Source: Macrococcoides canis (GTDB taxonomy: Bacteria > Bacillota > Bacilli > Staphylococcales > Staphylococcaceae). Taken from it: a stretch of DNA of 64,000 nucleotides. The DNA lies in NCBI RefSeq assembly GCF_002119805.1, contig NZ_CP021059.1, forward strand, positions 558,001-622,000. The letters run 5' to 3'. The position numbers and the translations under genes are program-made. Under the pieces are notes generated by a model. That model saw only the letters and a list, made by a program, of their open reading frames with translations, had not been told where the DNA came from and searched no databases. This document shows, in pieces, positions 54,242 through 62,925 of this stretch (the stretch's first letter is position 1; each line of letters opens with the position of its first letter).

Positions 54242-54952
54242 TTATACACCTTTTTTGTTGCTCCAGAGTAACGTGTGAAGTTGAGGTGTTACATATACAT
54301 CGTTCATTTCAACGTCAGGCATAACCTTATCTATAAGCGCTTCATAATGAGATAACAGACGTTCTGTATGATTTTCTACAGAATCATCAAGGTATGGGTT
54401 TCCCACTTGTAAATATAATGTAATGTGCGGATAACGTTTATGGATCATCTTGCTGAAAGCATAATCTTCATCGTTAAAGATTACGACTTTTAAGGTTATT
54501 TTATCTTTATCAAGTTGGTCGATGACACTGTCTAACTGTTCTAAATCATGTGTCATCGTGGAACTTGGCGGTTTAGGACTAATCGTAAGCTGATCAATTT
54601 CTGTCATCCACTGCTGGAATCTTGTTCCTTGCGTTTCAAGTGCGACTTCCATTCCATTATCGTGCAGCAATGATACAAGCCCAGCTAAATTCTTTATCAG
54701 TGCAGGATTTCCACCTGAGATTGTCACGTGATTGAACTGGTTCGGAGCAATGGCTTGAAGACGTTCGTATATAGTTTCAGGTGTCAGCATTTCTATTTCA
54801 TCTTTCATTGTACCATCCCAAGTAAACTTCGAGTCACACCATACGCAGCTGAAGTCACATCCGGCTGTTCTGACAAACATTGTCTTGCGTCCGATAACAG
54901 CACCTTCACCTTGAATCGTTGGACCGAATATTTCAAGTACTGGTATCTTCAT
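54242..54952 (-). CDS. queE: 7-carboxy-7-deazaguanine synthase QueE
   Basis: 236 residues, radical SAM protein with the QueE opening FGPTIQGEGAVIGRKTMFVR and cluster cysteines in AGCDFSCVWCD. It converts 6-carboxytetrahydropterin to 7-carboxy-7-deazaguanine, the second QueD-QueE-QueC step toward preQ0 and queuosine. Start overlaps the queD stop (TAATG). Third gene of queC-queD-queE under a preQ1 riboswitch. Confidence 0.95.
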   Translation of the reverse strand: MKIPVLEIFGPTIQGEGAVIGRKTMFVRTAGCDFSCVWCDSKFTWDGTMKDEIEMLTPETIYERLQAIAPNQFNHVTISGGNPALIKNLAGLVSLLHDNGMEVALETQGTRFQQWMTEIDQLTISPKPPSSTMTHDLEQLDSVIDQLDKDKITLKVVIFNDEDYAFSKMIHKRYPHITLYLQVGNPYLDDSVENHTERLLSHYEALIDKVMPDVEMNDVYVTPQLHTLLWSNKKGV

Positions 54953-55365
54953 TATCGTTTACCTCTATATAACACGTAGCTCGTCGGTGTTTCACGTAAA
55001 TACACTTGCAGCACTTTCGGTCCGTGTTCTAGTGTGTTTAAGTGTGCGTCAATCTTATCGTATATCAGCTTTGCGACGAGTTCGGTAGAAGGAGGTGTGT
55101 GCTGGAATTCAGGCAGTTCATTGATCAGGCGATGATCGAAAGTGTCACTGATGATGGATTTGATATCTCTAAAGTTCACGAGAAATCCCATGGCATCCAG
55201 TTCATCACCTCCAATAGTAACGTTTGCAAAATATGTGTGACCATGCACACGGCTGCATACACCGGCTTGTTCATTTTGAATAAAGTGTGCAGCGGAGAAG
55301 TTAATATCTTTATTCAGTTCAAATGCGTAATTATGATCGACTTGAGGATAGAGTTGTTGCATCAT
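54952..55365 (-). CDS. queD: 6-carboxytetrahydropterin synthase QueD
   Basis: 137 residues, PTPS fold. Zinc ligands are His in AAHFIQNE and His-x-His in [11 protein letters not shown], with catalytic Cys in [10 protein letters not shown]; the active-site FDHRLINEL segment follows. It makes 6-carboxy-5,6,7,8-tetrahydropterin from 7,8-dihydroneopterin triphosphate. Overlaps queC by four bases and queE by one base. Confidence 0.95.
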   Translation of the reverse strand: MMQQLYPQVDHNYAFELNKDINFSAAHFIQNEQAGVCSRVHGHTYFANVTIGGDELDAMGFLVNFRDIKSIISDTFDHRLINELPEFQHTPPSTELVAKLIYDKIDAHLNTLEHGPKVLQVYLRETPTSYVLYRGKR

Positions 55366-56030
55366 TTTATTTCACCACTTTCTTTCTCTTGTAAGTATTG
55401 TGCTAATCCATTATTTCTCAGATTACAGCTTGGACATTCACCACACCCATCTGCAGGGATTCCGTTATAGCAAGTCAGCGTCTTATTGCGAACATAATCT
55501 AATTGCCCAAGTGTGTCAGCAAGTGCCCATGTTTCTTTCTTATCCAGCCACATGAGCGGTGTGTGAATTTCGAAGTTGAGATCCATCGATAAATTGATTG
55601 TGACATTCAAAGACTTGATAAAGTTATCACGACAATCTGGATATCCTGAGAAGTCGGTTTCACATACACCAGTAATGATGTGTTGTGCATTAATCTGATA
55701 TGCAAGCGCTGCTGCAAAGCTCATGAAAAGCAGATTGCGGGCCGGTACGAATGTATTAGGAATATCATCATCTTCAATTTCAAGGTCATGATGTGTTAAT
55801 GCGTTCGGTGATAATTGAGATAATAGTGACATATCGAGTACGTGATGTTTTAAGTTTTGTTCTGCGGCAATCTGTTTTGCGATATCGATTTCCAGTGCAT
55901 GACGTTGTCCATAGTTAAATGTAACAAGTTCGACTTCATCATAGTGATGCATCGCATAGAACATGCATGTTGTGCTGTCTTGACCGCCACTAAAGACGAC
56001 AAGCGCTTTATTAGAATTCAGTTTCTTCAT
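55362..56030 (-). CDS. queC: 7-cyano-7-deazaguanine synthase QueC
   Basis: About 222 residues. The ATP-pyrophosphatase loop SGGQDSTT is near residue 14, and zinc-binding cysteines lie at the C-terminus in [19 protein letters not shown]. It turns 7-carboxy-7-deazaguanine and ammonia into preQ0. The start at 56030 ([16 protein letters not shown]) is set by GGAGTG; an upstream start at 56057 is in the riboswitch region. First gene of the que operon. Confidence 0.95.
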   Translation of the reverse strand: MKKLNSNKALVVFSGGQDSTTCMFYAMHHYDEVELVTFNYGQRHALEIDIAKQIAAEQNLKHHVLDMSLLSQLSPNALTHHDLEIEDDDIPNTFVPARNLLFMSFAAALAYQINAQHIITGVCETDFSGYPDCRDNFIKSLNVTINLSMDLNFEIHTPLMWLDKKETWALADTLGQLDYVRNKTLTCYNGIPADGCGECPSCNLRNNGLAQYLQEKESGEIK

Positions 56031-56045
56031 TGTATTCACTCCATT

Positions 56046-56073
56046 AAAAAAAGACACTCATCCTAGCAGTGTC
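56046..56073 (-). terminator. Terminator of the preQ1 leader
   Basis: On the minus strand AGACACT pairs with AGTGTCT, followed by a T run before queC. Its loop holds GCTAGGA, complementary to TCCTAGC in the aptamer, giving a possible antiterminator. Confidence 0.85.
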
Positions 56074-56076
56074 GTT

Positions 56077-56113
56077 CTAGTTTTTTATAGAGGGTGTGTG
56101 CTAGGAACCTCTT
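56077..56113 (-). promoter_or_regulatory. preQ1-I riboswitch aptamer
   Basis: On the minus strand the RNA reads AGAGGTTCCTAGCACACACC then CTCTATAAAAAACTAG, the compact class I preQ1 aptamer (P1 stem AGAGG/CCTCT and the A-rich tail that folds back). It controls queC-queD-queE by ending transcription when preQ1 is bound. Placement immediately before a queuosine operon confirms it. Confidence 0.93.
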
Positions 56114-56201
56114 ATATTCAATTCGGTACTCATTATAACAGAAAAGTGTGTATAATAATATCTGTATATTTAAGAAAACGTTTTAGAAAAGAGAGAAGCC
56201 T

Positions 56202-56783
56202 ATGATTTTAATGATAGATCACGATGATTCCTTTACATATAATATCGTTCATTACTTAGAAGCGATGGATGAAGTCGTGCAGGTCGTTCGTGCGAAGGAC
56301 ATTTCGATTGATACTATTTCGCAGCTTGCACCTGATTTCATTATGTTATCACCTGGGCCTGGTCATCCTGCTGATGCAACGCTTGCCCATGAAGTGATCG
56401 ATGTGTTTGGCAGTCATATACCCATTCTTGGGATTTGTCTCGGCTTTCAAGTGATTGTACAGCACTTTGGTCATCCGATTATGCAACTTTCACCTGTACA
56501 TGGTCATATGCAGTTTGTAACGCATAATGGTACAGGTCTGTACAGCAATATTGAAAATCCTGCACAAGTTGCAAGGTACCATTCATTAGGGACGACTGCG
56601 AGCATTCAAGCGCCCCTTATGCTGACCGGCAATACGGAAAATATTGTAATGAGTGTACAGCATGAAACTTGGCCATTATATGGCGTACAGTTTCACCCGG
56701 AATCTGTGCTGACAAAGTCAGGCTATCAGATGTTACAAAACTTTTTATCGTTAGGACGTGAATTTCATGCGCGCTGTCATTAA
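56202..56783 (+). CDS. pabA: Aminodeoxychorismate synthase glutaminase subunit PabA
   Basis: 193 residues, class I glutamine amidotransferase: catalytic Cys in ILGICLGFQVI, and His-Glu in VQFHPESVLT, with MIDHDDSFTYN at the start. It supplies ammonia to PabB for 4-amino-4-deoxychorismate in folate synthesis; because the next gene is PabB-like, PabA and not TrpG is the better name. It overlaps pabB by 17 bases. Confidence 0.9.
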   Translation: MILMIDHDDSFTYNIVHYLEAMDEVVQVVRAKDISIDTISQLAPDFIMLSPGPGHPADATLAHEVIDVFGSHIPILGICLGFQVIVQHFGHPIMQLSPVHGHMQFVTHNGTGLYSNIENPAQVARYHSLGTTASIQAPLMLTGNTENIVMSVQHETWPLYGVQFHPESVLTKSGYQMLQNFLSLGREFHARCH

Positions 56784-58446
56784 CTTTCAGCTCTATAGAG
56801 ATAATAAGTCGATTCCTGTCCAGTATTATTTCGAGAACCCAGTTCGTGTCGACAAAATTTATACACAAAGTGACATGGAAGAGGCACTTAATTATGCAGA
56901 GCGATGCGGTCAATATGTTGTAACAGCAATCTCTTATGAAGCGGCGAAATTATTTGATCCTTTACTCAAAGTCCATGATGTAAAAGGCCCGCTCGCAATC
57001 TTTTATTACTTTGAGGAATTTACCTCAATTCCGGACACGCATTCAGAAGTATTGGCAGAACGATTCAAATTCCAGCAGTCAAAAGATGAGATAATAGAGG
57101 CGGTTGAAACAATTCAGCAGTATATCAGACAAGGCATAACATATCAGGTCAACTATACAACACGCTTGAAGCGCAGCTTTAAAGAAGATCCTTTTGCAGT
57201 CTATCAACATTTAAGTAAAAGTCATGGGAAGTATACCGCATATATTGAAGATGAAGATCATGTGACGATCAGCATTTCACCGGAGCTATTCTTTCAGTAT
57301 GACTTTCATGAACAGCAGCTCTTGACTAAACCGATGAAAGGGACGATGAAGCGAGGACAGAATATTGATGAGGATAAGGTTAATTACGAGACGCTGAAGC
57401 ATTCAGATAAAGATAAAGCAGAAAATGTAATGATTGTTGATCTGCTGCGTAATGACTTAAGTCGCATCGCCAAGAAAGGGAGTGTCAAAGTCGACCGATT
57501 ATTTGAAATCGAACGTTATGAAACAGTGTTTCAGATGACGTCTACGATTACAGCAATTAATAATCAGCATTCTTTGTTCGAAATATTCGCTGCACTTTTC
57601 CCGTGTGGGTCCATTACTGGTGCACCGAAACAATCGACGATGGAGATTATCCATGAACTCGAATCTCCTCGTGGAATTTATTGTGGCACGATTGGTTTGA
57701 TTAAACCAGATGATTATATGATATTTAATATTCCGATCCGAACAATCTCATTACACAATAATGAAGCAGTATATAGTGCAGGCGGTGGCATTACGATTGA
57801 CTCAAATCCACAAGCTGAATATGAAGAAATTATTGCAAAGACGCAAGTTGTGCAGCCACAATTTGATTTAATTGAGACGATGCGTGTTACTGATGGTGTG
57901 ATTCAAAGAGAAAAGTACCATATGGAACGATTACGTCGAGGCATAGAAACTTTTAATATAGATATCGATATAGAGAGCGTGAGTGCATATATTCGTAATC
58001 ATAAGCCAGTGAACGGGAAGTATAGAATCACACTGAGTATTGATGGAAATTTAAATGCGACGACAGAACCACTACCAAGTAGCAAAGTATATACTGCCGA
58101 ACTACTTCCATCTATGCGCGGTGACGACCGTTTTTATCAGCATAAGACGACAGTGCGTTCACAGTATACGGAATCGAATCAGGATCTTGCATTATACTAC
58201 GATACGCATCTTCTGGAATTTAATATCGGGAACTTCGTCTATAAAATTGACGATCACTATTTTACACCGAGAGCGCAGCGCTATATTCTTGAAGGCTGTA
58301 TGAAGCAGCAGTTACTGGATGAAGGTATAATTTCCGAACAGGATATCACGATTGAAGAATTTCTGGAAATGTATGCATCCGGGCGTCTCGCTGTATATAT
58401 GATCAATAGTTTAAGAGAGTGGTCTGAAGTGAAAATCATATTGTAA
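56767..58446 (+). CDS. pabB: Fused PabB-PabC: aminodeoxychorismate synthase/lyase
   Basis: About 559 residues. The first ~370 are a chorismate-binding domain with the PabB-type PMKGT motif (PIKGT in most PabB, PIAGT in TrpE), GSITGAPKQSTMEII and the C-terminal GGGITIDS. The last ~180 (FDLIETMRVTDGVIQREKYHMERLRRG; FYQHKTTV) form a short class IV aminotransferase/PabC domain, with Lys in HKTTV as the likely PLP lysine. The two activities turn chorismate into p-aminobenzoate. GTG 56758 is possible but the ATG fits spacing better. S. aureus has separate pabB and pabC. Confidence 0.88.
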   Translation: MRAVINFQLYRDNKSIPVQYYFENPVRVDKIYTQSDMEEALNYAERCGQYVVTAISYEAAKLFDPLLKVHDVKGPLAIFYYFEEFTSIPDTHSEVLAERFKFQQSKDEIIEAVETIQQYIRQGITYQVNYTTRLKRSFKEDPFAVYQHLSKSHGKYTAYIEDEDHVTISISPELFFQYDFHEQQLLTKPMKGTMKRGQNIDEDKVNYETLKHSDKDKAENVMIVDLLRNDLSRIAKKGSVKVDRLFEIERYETVFQMTSTITAINNQHSLFEIFAALFPCGSITGAPKQSTMEIIHELESPRGIYCGTIGLIKPDDYMIFNIPIRTISLHNNEAVYSAGGGITIDSNPQAEYEEIIAKTQVVQPQFDLIETMRVTDGVIQREKYHMERLRRGIETFNIDIDIESVSAYIRNHKPVNGKYRITLSIDGNLNATTEPLPSSKVYTAELLPSMRGDDRFYQHKTTVRSQYTESNQDLALYYDTHLLEFNIGNFVYKIDDHYFTPRAQRYILEGCMKQQLLDEGIISEQDITIEEFLEMYASGRLAVYMINSLREWSEVKIIL

Positions 58447-58509
58447 TTGATGCGTAAATTACAAATTTACGTTACAATATAGTAAATTATTGAGAGATTA
58501 GGTGACGCA

Positions 58510-58734
58510 ATGTTTTTAGATATAATCATCATACTGATGTTGCTGGCAGGGTTATCGCTTGGCGTCTATACAATGAACAGTGTAATTATCGACGAGTTTA
58601 AAGCTCAAAATATTAAACAAGCATATATTTATCTATATTTAACGATGTTCGGCGCATTAATAATTGTTGCGGTAATAACGTTTTGTTTCCAGAATATACT
58701 GATTGATGTTTCAAATTTATTCTACCGATCATAG
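58510..58734 (+). CDS. Small two-helix membrane protein
   Basis: 74 residues with two hydrophobic helices (FLDIIIILMLLAGLSLGVY and YLYLTMFGALIIVAVITFCF). It has a reasonable ribosome binding site (TTAGGTGACGCA) and its own terminator, so it is probably real. Family not recognised; no function assigned. Confidence 0.6.
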   Translation: MFLDIIIILMLLAGLSLGVYTMNSVIIDEFKAQNIKQAYIYLYLTMFGALIIVAVITFCFQNILIDVSNLFYRS

Positions 58735-58752
58735 TTATCGGTAGTTTTTTTA
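58722..58752 (+). terminator. Terminator of the small membrane gene
   Basis: CTACCGAT pairs with ATCGGTAG, then T7; overlaps the stop codon. Confidence 0.88.
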
Positions 58753-58814
58753 GGTCTTTGGACTGATGTATCGCTATGTAACTGAACTTATAATAATTAT
58801 AAAGGAGCAATCAA

Positions 58815-59759
58815 ATGTCAATTGTATTCGAAACGACAGGAGTATTTACAAGTCTGCAGCATATCGACGATGTTGCACATGCAGCAACTTCTTTGTCTGG
58901 CCCATGTGATAGTCTGGCACATATATTAGGTAATGCACTACTTGGTAATGATATAACGAAAGAAACATTAGAGATGACCTTCACTGCACCAGTGATACGT
59001 TTTGAGGAACGTACACTTATTGCGCTAACCGGCGCAGAATTTTATGCCTATACAGATGAGCGTGACATCGCACCTTTTAAAGTGCATTTAATGGAAAAGG
59101 GGGACGTGCTGAAGTTTCGTCAGCCAAAAAAAGGAACGCGTGTATATATGGCTGTTGCAGGTGGGATGCACTTTGTCAACAATCCGAGCGGCAATATTGT
59201 CCTAAAGGCAGGAACACGAATCGAACTTGAACGAGATTATAACGAACTCCAAAAAAAACTGTTTGTTAATCTGGAATATCAAAAGCATGCTGCTTGGGGC
59301 ATTGATGCCTATTCGCTGGCACGACTATATTATTCAGATGTATTCCATATTATTGGTACAACAGCGCTCGATACTTTATCAAGTAAACAGCTGACACAAG
59401 ACATTTATACTGTGACGCAGCGCTTTGATAGAACAGGCTTTATATTGGATGGCCAGAAAGTTCAGGTAATACCAAATAATAATACATCTGTTGAACGTTG
59501 CGGCACGCTGCAGATTACACAGCAGCATGATATCGCTGTTTCTTTGAAGCATATTACCCAGGATGATGATTATGTACAGTTCGGATATATTGCAGATTAT
59601 CATCTCGCAAAGCTTTCTCAAAAGAAACCTGGATCGAAGCTATTATTTAAATGGGTGGATCAGGAAGAGATGACCCGTCAAAAAGAAAGTTATGAAAACT
59701 GGATTAAAACGGTTATGCATCAAATTGCTTTCCAGCATAACATTGAGTTGAGTAAATAA
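58815..59759 (+). CDS. KipA/PxpC-family (biotin-dependent carboxyltransferase-like) protein
   Basis: 314 residues matching the KipA/PxpC (allophanate hydrolase subunit 2 type) fold: LTGAEFYAYTD, GDVLKFRQPKKGTRVYMAVAGG and the late LQITQQHDIAVSLKHITQDD. In complete systems it pairs with PxpB (KipI) and PxpA to act as 5-oxoprolinase; here no such partner is adjacent. AAAGGAG precedes the ATG. It may work with a partner elsewhere or independently. Confidence 0.82.
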   Translation: MSIVFETTGVFTSLQHIDDVAHAATSLSGPCDSLAHILGNALLGNDITKETLEMTFTAPVIRFEERTLIALTGAEFYAYTDERDIAPFKVHLMEKGDVLKFRQPKKGTRVYMAVAGGMHFVNNPSGNIVLKAGTRIELERDYNELQKKLFVNLEYQKHAAWGIDAYSLARLYYSDVFHIIGTTALDTLSSKQLTQDIYTVTQRFDRTGFILDGQKVQVIPNNNTSVERCGTLQITQQHDIAVSLKHITQDDDYVQFGYIADYHLAKLSQKKPGSKLLFKWVDQEEMTRQKESYENWIKTVMHQIAFQHNIELSK

Positions 59760-59967
59760 TTTTTTCAAAGAAACAAATTACACATTTGTTATCATTTTTA
59801 AGCAAAAATACTTGAAATTTGATGAAAATAAGTATAAATTAATATATTGTACGATAAATAATTATTACAAGGCTGTTACAAAGAATAATTCATTGTAAAT
59901 ATTATAAATATGATAAATATATTGTTGAAAGTATATGTAGATAGTCTGAATAAATGGAGGTATGAAG

Positions 59968-61899
59968 ATGAAAGATAGAAGGATTACAGTTTTTATGTTT
60001 TTCCTGTTAACTGTTATCGCAGTTTCAATAAAGACATATTTTGCCTATTATATTGATTTATCATTAGGTGTTAAAGGATTAATCCAGAACTTAATATTAC
60101 TGATGAACCCTTACAGTTTAGTTGCGCTAATTTTAAGTGTGTTTTTATTCTTTAAAGGTAGAAAGGCCTACTGGTTTATCTATATTGGAGGATTTCTGTT
60201 AACGTTCCTTCTTTATTCTAACGTCGTTTATTTCAGATTTTTCTCAGATTTCATTACGTTTAGTACATTAAATCAGGTGAGTAACGTAGAATCAATGTCA
60301 GGGGCTTTATGGAGTTCATTTAAATGGTATGACTTTATTTATTTCATGGATACTTTTGTATTCTTATACTTATTGCTGATGAAGAAACAGAACTTTTCTA
60401 CACGTTCTTTCAAGAAAAAGTATGTTCCAGTTGTAATGGGTGTTTCAGTTTCTTTATTTTTCCTAAACCTTGCCTTCGCGGAAACGGATCGTCCGGAATT
60501 ATTAACAAGAACGTTCGACCATAAATATTTAGTCAAGTACCTTGGACCGTATAACTTTACTGTATATGACGGTGTACAGACGATTCAGAATAACCAGCAA
60601 AAAGCACATGCGAGTTCAGATGACTTAGCGAAAGTGCAATCTTATACAAAAACGAAATATGCTGCACCGAATGGCGCTACATTTGGTATTGCTAAAGAGA
60701 AGAATGTGATTAAGATTCATCTTGAAAGTTTCCAGACGTTTATGATCAACTATAAAGTGAACGGTGAAGAAGTAACACCATTCTTAAATTCACTTGCATC
60801 TGGAAATAAAGATTTTATTTATTATGATAATTTCTTCCATCAAACTGGCCAAGGTAAGACGAGTGATTCGGAATTAACGATGGATAACTCAATCTATGGG
60901 CTTCAGCAAGGATCAGCGTACTCATTGAAAGGTGATAATACGTATCAGTCATTACCTGCGATTATGAATCAGCAGCAAGGCTATTCAACTTCTGTTATGC
61001 ACGGAGATTATAAAACGTTCTGGAACAGAGACCAGGTGTATAAACACTTTGGAATCGATAAGTTCTATGATGCGACATATTATGATATGAGCGAGAAAAA
61101 TTTAGAGAACTTAGGACTTAAAGACAAAGAATTCTTTAAAGAATCGATTCCATATTTAAAGGACGAGAAACAGCCGTTCTACTCTCATCTGATAACGTTG
61201 ACAAATCACTATCCATTTACAATCGATAAAACTGAAGCAACAATAGATTCACCTGAAACTGGTAACCCTACAGTAGATGGCTATGTACAGACTGCAAGAT
61301 ATCTAGATGAAGCAGTTCAACAGTTTATAGAAGATTTGAAAAAAGAGGGACTCTATGATGATTCTGTCATATTAATTTACGGAGATCATTATGGTATATC
61401 TGAAAACCATAATAAAGCGATGGCAAAATTATTAGGTGAAGAAATTACACCAACAAAATTTATGGATCTACAACGTACAGGTCTATTCCTTAAAGTGCCG
61501 GGTGTTGAAGGCAAAGTAGATCATACGTATGCGGGGCAAGTAGATGTAGCACCGACTTTATTACATTTACTTGGTATTGATGCGAAACCATATGTGATGT
61601 TTGGAACGGATCTATTCTCTAAACAGCACAAGGATACTGTTACATTTAGAAATGGTGACTTTATTACACCAGAGTATAAATCGATTAATGGTGTATTTTA
61701 CAGTAACAAAACGAACCAGCCTTTAACAGATGAAAAACAAAAGGCTGCAGCAGAAACAGTGAAAAGACAAGTTGAAAAAGAGTTAGAAATGTCTGATGCA
61801 CTTATGAATGGAGATTTACTAAGATTCTATAACAATCCAGAATTTAAGAAGATCGATGCTTCTAAATATCATTATGATAATGGTAGCGTTTCTAAATAA
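59968..61899 (+). CDS. ltaS: Lipoteichoic acid synthase LtaS
   Basis: About 643 residues: five N-terminal membrane helices (to about residue 170), a signal-peptidase-like site after NLAFA, and an extracellular sulfatase-fold catalytic domain. The catalytic Thr is in [14 protein letters not shown], and metal ligands include Glu in HLESFQTF and Asp-His in [11 protein letters not shown]. It polymerises glycerolphosphate from phosphatidylglycerol onto the lipoteichoic acid anchor. TGGAGG seven bases before selects the ATG at 59968, not 59962. Confidence 0.96.
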   Translation: MKDRRITVFMFFLLTVIAVSIKTYFAYYIDLSLGVKGLIQNLILLMNPYSLVALILSVFLFFKGRKAYWFIYIGGFLLTFLLYSNVVYFRFFSDFITFSTLNQVSNVESMSGALWSSFKWYDFIYFMDTFVFLYLLLMKKQNFSTRSFKKKYVPVVMGVSVSLFFLNLAFAETDRPELLTRTFDHKYLVKYLGPYNFTVYDGVQTIQNNQQKAHASSDDLAKVQSYTKTKYAAPNGATFGIAKEKNVIKIHLESFQTFMINYKVNGEEVTPFLNSLASGNKDFIYYDNFFHQTGQGKTSDSELTMDNSIYGLQQGSAYSLKGDNTYQSLPAIMNQQQGYSTSVMHGDYKTFWNRDQVYKHFGIDKFYDATYYDMSEKNLENLGLKDKEFFKESIPYLKDEKQPFYSHLITLTNHYPFTIDKTEATIDSPETGNPTVDGYVQTARYLDEAVQQFIEDLKKEGLYDDSVILIYGDHYGISENHNKAMAKLLGEEITPTKFMDLQRTGLFLKVPGVEGKVDHTYAGQVDVAPTLLHLLGIDAKPYVMFGTDLFSKQHKDTVTFRNGDFITPEYKSINGVFYSNKTNQPLTDEKQKAAAETVKRQVEKELEMSDALMNGDLLRFYNNPEFKKIDASKYHYDNGSVSK

Positions 61900-61909
61900 G
61901 ATAATAAAT

Positions 61910-61962
61910 AAACCGAGCAATATAGAAAACTTAACTTGTTTTCTATATTGCTCGGTTTTTAT
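61910..61962. terminator. Bidirectional terminator (ltaS / ZIP transporter)
   Basis: A 21-bp perfect inverted repeat (61910-61930 with 61938-61958), starting AAACCGAGCAA, lies between two convergent genes. Confidence 0.93.
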
Positions 61963-61981
61963 TTAGAGTGCGTTTTCAATA

Positions 61982-62797
61982 TTAGCCTAATGCAACGTCT
62001 AATATCATCATGATCGTAAATCCTACCATGAGTCCCATCGTAGCTAAGTCTGTATTATCCCCGGATTGAGATTCTGGTATAAGTTCTTCTACGACAACAA
62101 ATATCATTGCACCTGCTGCAAATGCAAGTGCATACGGTAAAATTGGTGTCACAAGCAGAACTGCGCCTGCTCCGATAACTGCAAATATCGGTTCGACGAT
62201 AGCTGAACCGTGTCCAAGATTGAATGCTTTCATCTTAGACTTCCCGTCACCATGAATAGGTAATGATAACGCTGAACCTTCAGGAATATTTTGAATACCG
62301 ATACCGATTGCGAGCCCGATTGCGCCCATTAGTGCAGCACTATTTCCACTGGCAACACCGCCAAATGCCACACCTAATGCCAATCCTTCAGGAATATTAT
62401 GCATCGTAATAGCTAAGAATAAAAGTGTAGATTTCTTAAGATTTGTTGATGGACCTTCATTAACGTGTCCAGGATTAGATGCATTTGGATGGATATGCGG
62501 AATAATGACATCGAGCAGGCGAATGAAGATACCTCCTAATAAGAATCCGATTGCAGCGGGTAACCATGGTATCACGCCATTCTCTTCACTAAAACTGATT
62601 GCAGGTGACAACAGTGACCAGAAAGATGCGGCAATCATAACGCCTGCTGCAAAGCCTTGCATCGTATTCAGTACTTTCGTATTCACAGTTTTGAAGAAAA
62701 ATACGATAGACGCACCAAGTCCCGTCATCAGCCAGGTAAAGATTCCGGCGATGCCAGCCTGTACCATTGGTGATAATTGACTAAACCATTCGAACAT
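61982..62797 (-). CDS. ZIP family metal transporter
   Basis: About 271 residues, eight membrane helices, with the ZIP metal-binding motifs HNIPEGLALGVAFGG and NIPEGSALSLP on paired helices and a histidine-rich loop (IIPHIHPNASNPGHV). It should import zinc or another divalent metal; GufA-like members are the closest match. The frame runs upstream to 62851, but AAGGAGG precedes the ATG at 62797 (MFEWFSQLSP), so that is the start. Confidence 0.9.
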   Translation of the reverse strand: MFEWFSQLSPMVQAGIAGIFTWLMTGLGASIVFFFKTVNTKVLNTMQGFAAGVMIAASFWSLLSPAISFSEENGVIPWLPAAIGFLLGGIFIRLLDVIIPHIHPNASNPGHVNEGPSTNLKKSTLLFLAITMHNIPEGLALGVAFGGVASGNSAALMGAIGLAIGIGIQNIPEGSALSLPIHGDGKSKMKAFNLGHGSAIVEPIFAVIGAGAVLLVTPILPYALAFAAGAMIFVVVEELIPESQSGDNTDLATMGLMVGFTIMMILDVALG

Positions 62798-62925
62798 ATG
62801 TACCTCCTTATAAAAAAACGTTATAATATTATATTGATATTTATAATACATAACTATATCATAAACGTATTTAATGAGATATTGTTTCTTGTTCGAAATA
62901 AAGATAATAAGTGGGAGTTTATATT

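Noticed and set aside
61982-62851. N-terminal extension of the ZIP transporter
   Set aside because: The region contains the ribosome binding site for the ATG at 62797.
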